From the NCBI GenBank assembly GCA_905235445.1, contig CAJOLJ010000002.1:1-64000 (forward strand): a stretch of DNA of 64,000 nt. The letters are read 5' to 3'. The translations under genes were made by a program, and so were the position numbers. Positions 59,622-64,000 of this stretch are shown here, piece after piece. Each line of letters opens with the position of its first letter. Within the stretch, counting starts at the first letter, position 1. The notes under the pieces are model-generated. The model was not told the origin of the DNA, made no database searches, and was given only the letters and a program-made list of their open reading frames with translations. This stretch comes from an uncultured Bacteroidales bacterium (lineage in GTDB: Bacteria > Bacteroidota > Bacteroidia > Bacteroidales > UBA932).

Positions 59622-60638
59622 CTAGACGTGATAAAGGGGTGCGTTTTCACCTGAGAGGGAGCGAAGCATCCTGCGCAGGACCACCTGTGCGGAGACGACC
59701 CTGTTGGCAGCCTCGGGTATGACGATACTCGTTGGAGCATCAATCACAGCATCGGACACTATCATGTTGCGCCTAACAGGAAGGCAGTGCATGAAGAAAG
59801 CATTGTCCGTTACCGCCATCTTATCCTCGTCCACGGTCCAGGCACGGTCCATGGAAAGCACCTGGCCATAGTTAGTGTATGAGGACCAGTTCTTTGCGTA
59901 AATGAAATCGGCTCCCTCGAAAGCCTTCTTCTGGTCGTATTCAATCGCAGCGCCTTTCGTGAAGTCTTCGCATAGTTCATAGCCCTCGGGCTGGGTGATT
60001 ACGAAGTCCACATCGGCGGCAAGCATCCACTGTGCGAAAGAGTTCGGCACAGCCTGGGGCAGGGCCCTCGGATGTGGAGCCCACGTGAGGACCACCTTGG
60101 GACGCTTTTTCACGGTCTTTCCGGCAGCCGCAAGTTCGTTGCAGCGCTTTTTCCAGTACTCATCTATGGTGATGAGGTCGGCGAAGGCCTGGCAGGGGTG
60201 CACCGTAGCGCTTTCAAGGCTAACGACGGGTTTTCCGCTGTACTGGCAGAACTGCTCGAGAATGGTCTCGGCATAGTCGAAGTCACGGTCCTTGAGACCT
60301 GCGAAAGAGCGCACACCGATAATGTCACAGTAACTTCCTATGACAGGTATTGCCTCTCTCAGATGCTCGGGCTTGTCCCCGTCCATCACGACTCCCATCT
60401 CGGTCTCCAGCTTCCAACTGTCCCCGTTCACATTGAGGACAATGGCATTCATCCCGAGATTGAGGGCGGCCTTCTGTGAAGAGAGCCTCGTCCGGAGCGA
60501 GGAGTTGAAGAATATGAATATAGCTGTCCTGTTGCGTCCGAGGTCCTGGTCCCCGAAGGGGGAGGCCTTCACCTGCTGGGCCTCTTTGAGTGCCAGCTCA
60601 AGGTTGCCAATATCTTTTACGCTAAAAAATCTTCTCAT
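59622..60638 (-). CDS. argF': N-succinyl-L-ornithine transcarbamylase type ArgF'
   Basis: A 338-residue transcarbamylase of the acylornithine type, which transfers a carbamoyl group to N-acylornithine. Carbamoyl phosphate site: FFNSSLRTRLS (residues 43-53). Others: TWAPHPRALPQAVPNSF and FMHCLPVRRN. Residue 90 is proline (MDGDKPEHLREAIPV). In published work on Bacteroides fragilis and Xanthomonas enzymes, Pro90 goes with succinylornithine and Glu at the matching position with acetylornithine, so the succinyl form is expected. It lies 39 bases after argD and 24 bases before argB. Confidence 0.93.
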   Translation of the reverse strand: MRRFFSVKDIGNLELALKEAQQVKASPFGDQDLGRNRTAIFIFFNSSLRTRLSSQKAALNLGMNAIVLNVNGDSWKLETEMGVVMDGDKPEHLREAIPVIGSYCDIIGVRSFAGLKDRDFDYAETILEQFCQYSGKPVVSLESATVHPCQAFADLITIDEYWKKRCNELAAAGKTVKKRPKVVLTWAPHPRALPQAVPNSFAQWMLAADVDFVITQPEGYELCEDFTKGAAIEYDQKKAFEGADFIYAKNWSSYTNYGQVLSMDRAWTVDEDKMAVTDNAFFMHCLPVRRNMIVSDAVIDAPTSIVIPEAANRVVSAQVVLRRMLRSLSGENAPLYHV

Positions 60639-60677
60639 TTGTTTTTCGTTTAATTTGTTGGTCAGGGGGGGGAGGTG

Positions 60678-61832
60678 CTACGTAACTATCAGTTCCCCTA
60701 TTGCTGATATGAACTCCCCTGCTTCCTCCATGCTTAGGCACAGAGGGGCCAGAAGGCGGATCATCGAAGAACCGGAGACTCCCGTGAAAATGTGCCTGTT
60801 GTAAAGGAGTTCCTGACGAAGAGGTGAAACGGGGCAGCCGAACTGCACTCCCAGCATGAGGCCTTCACCCCTGACATCCGCTATGGGATACTTGCAGTCG
60901 GGACCCTGGGCCCCTTTCATTTTCAGGAGTTCCTCTTTCAGGTAGGCCCCAACCTTGGCGGCATTGTCAAGCAATTTCTCTTCTTTTATGATCCTGGCCA
61001 CTGCAAGGGCAGCGGCCATGGCAAGATAGTTCCCGCCGAAAGTGGTTCCGAGCATTCCCTTCACCGCCTCGAATTCGGGAGAAATGAGAACACCTCCGAT
61101 GGGGAATCCGTTCGCCATCCCCTTGGCCACGCTTATGAGGTCAGGTCTGATTGAACTTCTCTGGAATGCGAAGAAGTTCCCGGTCCTGCCGTAGCCGCTT
61201 TGCACCTCGTCGAGGATAAGGACGGTCCCGTACTTGGTGCAGAGATCCCGAAGGCCGAGGAGGAACTCAGGAGATGGGATATTGATACCGCCCACTCCCT
61301 GGATGCCCTCGATTATGACAGAGGCGAACGTGCCTTTGCTGAGGTAGTTATCTACCGCTTCCAGATCGCCAAGAGGTGCAAATGACACCTTATGCACAGC
61401 ATTGAACGGAGAGACTATCTTGGGGTTATCAGTGACTGCAACGGCTCCGGAGGTCCTTCCGTGAAAACTTCCCTTGAAAGCGAGAACTTCGTCTCTTCCT
61501 GTTGAGAAGGATGCGAGTTTGAGAGCGTTCTCATTGGCCTCCGCTCCGCTATTAGCAAGAAAGAGACTCCAGTCCTCAAGGCCGGAGAGCTCACCTACCG
61601 CCTTCGCAAGTTCAACCTGGAGTGGGTTCTTGACTGAGTTGGAGTAGAATCCGATTTTGTTCAGCTGGTCGGTAAGTGCCTGCACATACACCGGATGGCA
61701 ATGTCCCACCGATATCACGGCATGGCCTCCGTAAAGGTCCAGATACTGCACACCATCCTTGTCCCAGACCCTGCAGCCACGGGCCCGCACCGGGGTCACG
61801 TCAAAAAGGGAATATACGTTAAATAGATCCAT
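60678..61832 (-). CDS. argD: acylornithine aminotransferase
   Basis: ArgD converts N-acylglutamate semialdehyde to N-acylornithine with PLP. The 384-residue class III aminotransferase shows VWDKDGVQYLDLYGGHAVIS, FANSGAEANENALKLA-like text (LFLANSGAEANENALKLA), SFHGRTSGAVAVT, VLILDEVQSGYGRTG, and the PLP lysine in SVAKGMANGFPIGG. GTTFGGNYLAMAAALAV follows. The length is normal. It lies between argC and argF', with gaps of 57 and 39 bases. Confidence 0.95.
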   Translation of the reverse strand: MDLFNVYSLFDVTPVRARGCRVWDKDGVQYLDLYGGHAVISVGHCHPVYVQALTDQLNKIGFYSNSVKNPLQVELAKAVGELSGLEDWSLFLANSGAEANENALKLASFSTGRDEVLAFKGSFHGRTSGAVAVTDNPKIVSPFNAVHKVSFAPLGDLEAVDNYLSKGTFASVIIEGIQGVGGINIPSPEFLLGLRDLCTKYGTVLILDEVQSGYGRTGNFFAFQRSSIRPDLISVAKGMANGFPIGGVLISPEFEAVKGMLGTTFGGNYLAMAAALAVARIIKEEKLLDNAAKVGAYLKEELLKMKGAQGPDCKYPIADVRGEGLMLGVQFGCPVSPLRQELLYNRHIFTGVSGSSMIRLLAPLCLSMEEAGEFISAIGELIVT

Positions 61833-61889
61833 GTTCCTGTGTCTGTCTTGTTTGTTTTTTGAGGCTCCGCATGTCCAAAAACCGCTACG

Positions 61890-62867
61890 CTAGAACCTCT
61901 GTGCCTTCAGTTCGAGCCCCGTAGTCTCTCCGAGACCAAAGAGCAGGTTCATGTTCTGGACCGCCTGGCCCGAGGCACCCTTGAGAAGGTTATCTATCAT
62001 GCTTATGACATGAAGCTTGCTCCCGTACTTTTTTATGTACAGTACGCACCTGTTCGTGCCAACCACCATCTTGAGGTCCGGATTGAAAGGGGAAACGGTT
62101 ACAAAGGGACTGCTATTGTAGTAGCTTTTGTAAAGATCTACGGCAGCCTCTTCTTCGAGAGGGGTGTCAAAGTATACGGAAGCGAGTATTCCGCGGGGGA
62201 AGTCTCCCCTCACGGGAACGAAGTTCACTTCACGGGTGCATCCAAGTTTGGAAAGAGTCTCCCGCACTTCCCCCAGATGCTGATGGGTGAAAGGCTTGTA
62301 GATGCTCAGGTTAGAGCTTCTCCAGCTGAAGTGGGTCGTAGCGGAAGGGTTCTGCCCCGCCCCGGTGGAACCGGTGATGCCGGTAATGTTGATTTCAGAG
62401 GCGATCGTTCCGGGAGAGGCTGCAGCAGGAAGGAGTGCCAGCTGCATCGCGGTGGCGAAGCAACCGGGGTTCGCTATGTGGCGGGACTTGGATGAGAGTA
62501 TCTCATCCTTGAAAGCCTCCACGAGTCCGTACGTGAAATCCTCCTTGTCAGCTTCCAGCCTGAAATCATTGCTAAGATCAATGATGGCACCCTTGTAGGA
62601 GTCGGCAATGGCATGGACGTAACCTTTGCTGCGGCCATGGCCGGAACAAAGAAAAATGACATCGCAGGTCGTAGGGTCGGAGTCTTCCTCACCCGAGAAG
62701 CACATATCCGTCACCCCCAGAAGGTCCTCGTGGGCCTTCCAGAGGGGCTCCCCGCTATGCGAAGCGCTCTGGGCAAAGCGGAGGTGTACATCTTTTCTGA
62801 AAATGAGAAGACGCAGCAGTTCCCCTGCGGTATAGCCCGCAGCACCTATTATCCCTACTTCTAGCAT
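61890..62867 (-). CDS. argC: acylglutamyl-phosphate reductase
   Basis: ArgC reduces N-acylglutamyl phosphate with NADPH. The 325-residue protein begins with the Rossmann motif VGIIGAAGYTAGELLRLL, carries the catalytic cysteine in RHIANPGCFATAMQLALLP, and TGSTGAGQNPSATTHFSWRS with the catalytic histidine region VPVRGDFPRGILASVYFDT. The start ATG overlaps the argG stop by one base (TAATG on the minus strand), so translation of the two genes is probably coupled. Confidence 0.95.
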   Translation of the reverse strand: MLEVGIIGAAGYTAGELLRLLIFRKDVHLRFAQSASHSGEPLWKAHEDLLGVTDMCFSGEEDSDPTTCDVIFLCSGHGRSKGYVHAIADSYKGAIIDLSNDFRLEADKEDFTYGLVEAFKDEILSSKSRHIANPGCFATAMQLALLPAAASPGTIASEINITGITGSTGAGQNPSATTHFSWRSSNLSIYKPFTHQHLGEVRETLSKLGCTREVNFVPVRGDFPRGILASVYFDTPLEEEAAVDLYKSYYNSSPFVTVSPFNPDLKMVVGTNRCVLYIKKYGSKLHVISMIDNLLKGASGQAVQNMNLLFGLGETTGLELKAQRF

Positions 62868-64000
62868 TAGATTTCCTTCTCTATGGCAGAAGCCTCTTCC
62901 TTGTGGGCGGTATAGTATACACGAAGAGGTGTGCTGCTTACCTTTATGAACCCCTTGGCATCCTCGGCGGTCCAGCCCTTCTGCATCTCGCCGTACTCCC
63001 CGAACTTGGTCTTCACGAGGTCGTTGGGACTGTCAACCCCTACGGTATTGAAGTAACCGGGATGCAGTTCCATGGTGACTGTTCCAGTCACGTTTCTCTG
63101 TGAACTCTCGAGGAAAGCCTCCATGTCCCTCATCACGGGCTCCAGGTACTGGCTCTCATGGAGAGAGGCGCCGTACTGTACCGCAATCTGGTCCTTCCAG
63201 TACTGCTGGCCCTTGGTTAGGGTGAACTTCTCGAGGAACTTGTGGGCTGCGATAATGAGCATAGCGGCGGCAGCCTCGAAACCGACCCGTCCCTTGATGC
63301 CGATGATGGTATCCCCCACGTGCATGTCACGGCCTATCCCGTAAGGGGCGGCAATCTCCTCCACCCTGCGGATGGCTGCGACCTTGTCGGTGAAGGTTTC
63401 CCCGTTCACGCTTGCAATCTCCCCCTTCTCGAACCCGAGGGATATGACTTCGGATCCGCCCTTGGTGACCGGCTTGAGGTAGGCGCTCTCGGGCAGTCCC
63501 TGCCTGGAGTCAAGTATCTCACCTCCGCAGATGGACGTGCCCCAAAGCCCTACGTTGTAGGAATACTTCAGTTTCGTGAAATCCGCATAATATCCATTCC
63601 TGTTCAGGTAATCCACCTCTTCCTGGCGGCTGAGGGCCTTGTCGCGGGTGAGAGTTATGATCTCCATCTCGGGAGCCATCACGAGGAAGGTCATGTCGAA
63701 GCGGACCTGGTCGTTGCCGGCCCCGGTGGAGCCATGGGCGATGGCGCTTGCGCCTATCTGCTTGGCATAACGGGCTATTGCCATGGCCTGGAATATCCTC
63801 TCGGAAGACACCGAGATGGGATAGGTCCCGCCACGAAGGACGTTTCCGAAGACCATGTACTTGATGCTCTTGGAATAATATTCATGCGTGACGTCGAGGG
63901 TGACGTACTTGACGGCCCCTAGTTTCATGGCCTTGACCTCATTCTCGGAGAGCTGCTCCTTGGAGAAGCCCCCAGTATCGGCGCAGGCCGCATAGACCTC
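62867..64000 (-). CDS. argG: argininosuccinate synthase, 5' end outside the window
   Basis: ArgG joins citrulline and aspartate using ATP. The visible 377 residues start outside the window: the frame is open from base 64000 (EVYAACADTGGFSKEQLSEN) and runs through the internal methionine at 63928. Landmarks: AIARYAKQIGASAIAHGSTG, then AGNDQVRFD, GLWGTSICGGEILDSRQGLP and VGFEAAAAMLIIAAHKFLEK. The N-terminal ATP-pyrophosphatase P-loop lies outside the window. As the upstream gene it is the first visible member of the operon argG-C-D-F'-B-E-H. Confidence 0.95.
   Translation of the reverse strand, partial: EVYAACADTGGFSKEQLSENEVKAMKLGAVKYVTLDVTHEYYSKSIKYMVFGNVLRGGTYPISVSSERIFQAMAIARYAKQIGASAIAHGSTGAGNDQVRFDMTFLVMAPEMEIITLTRDKALSRQEEVDYLNRNGYYADFTKLKYSYNVGLWGTSICGGEILDSRQGLPESAYLKPVTKGGSEVISLGFEKGEIASVNGETFTDKVAAIRRVEEIAAPYGIGRDMHVGDTIIGIKGRVGFEAAAAMLIIAAHKFLEKFTLTKGQQYWKDQIAVQYGASLHESQYLEPVMRDMEAFLESSQRNVTGTVTMELHPGYFNTVGVDSPNDLVKTKFGEYGEMQKGWTAEDAKGFIKVSSTPLRVYYTAHKEEASAIEKEI

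Overview
The window looks like chromosomal DNA from a Gram-negative Bacteroidota bacterium, most likely order Bacteroidales with a fairly high G+C content. The evidence is promoter -7 boxes of the Bacteroidota type TAnnTTTG, starts without Shine-Dalgarno sequences, a DUF4988/BACON lipoprotein, a DUF4954 protein, an ExbB / small membrane protein / ExbD / ExbD operon, BspA-type leucine-rich repeat proteins, and an arginine operon with a succinylornithine-type transcarbamylase. Genus cannot be decided from the sequence. No tRNA, rRNA, CRISPR array, insertion sequence or prophage was seen.

Layout. 0-4 kb: three exported or membrane-anchored proteins (TapB-like, TPR-like, unknown), possibly the tail of a larger locus to the left. 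4-13.8 kb: divergent DprA, DUF4988/BACON lipoprotein, M6 metalloprotease, TatD hydrolase, asparaginase I, then the ExbB/ExbD energising operon with a structured leader. 13.9-20.7 kb: TonB-domain protein (minus), DUF4954 beta-helix protein, AsnS, uridine kinase, TonB-like protein. 21-22.5 kb: an AT-rich stand-alone AAA ATPase, probably a transferred gene. 22.5-30.4 kb (minus): CtpA-type S41 protease, dCMP deaminase, long-chain acyl-CoA synthetase, a large membrane-anchored gene broken by a frameshift, and a double formylglycine-enzyme-like lipoprotein.

30.5-56 kb is the remarkable part: a 25-kb cluster of two Ser/Thr kinases (one with an extracytoplasmic formylglycine-enzyme-like domain), two PP2C phosphatases, two FHA proteins, two large exported von Willebrand A proteins, an ABC ATPase/permease pair, two secreted leucine-rich repeat proteins, three small exported unknowns, a LytTR DNA-binding protein, and five members of an acidic single-pass membrane protein family (here called WHG-box proteins) plus one short acidic relative. 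Five transcription starts in this cluster share one architecture: TTTCGTCA, 13 bases, TTTCGTGTAATA, 36 (once 37) bases, then TAnnTTTG. The two TTTCGT repeats are 21 bp apart, the geometry expected for a LytTR-family dimer, so the LytTR gene at 55443-55826 is the leading candidate regulator. I read the cluster as one co-regulated phospho-signalling and cell-envelope system whose function I do not know.

56-64 kb (minus): arginine biosynthesis operon argG (cut by the window end)-argC-argD-argF'-argB-argE-like-argH, closed by a clear terminator.
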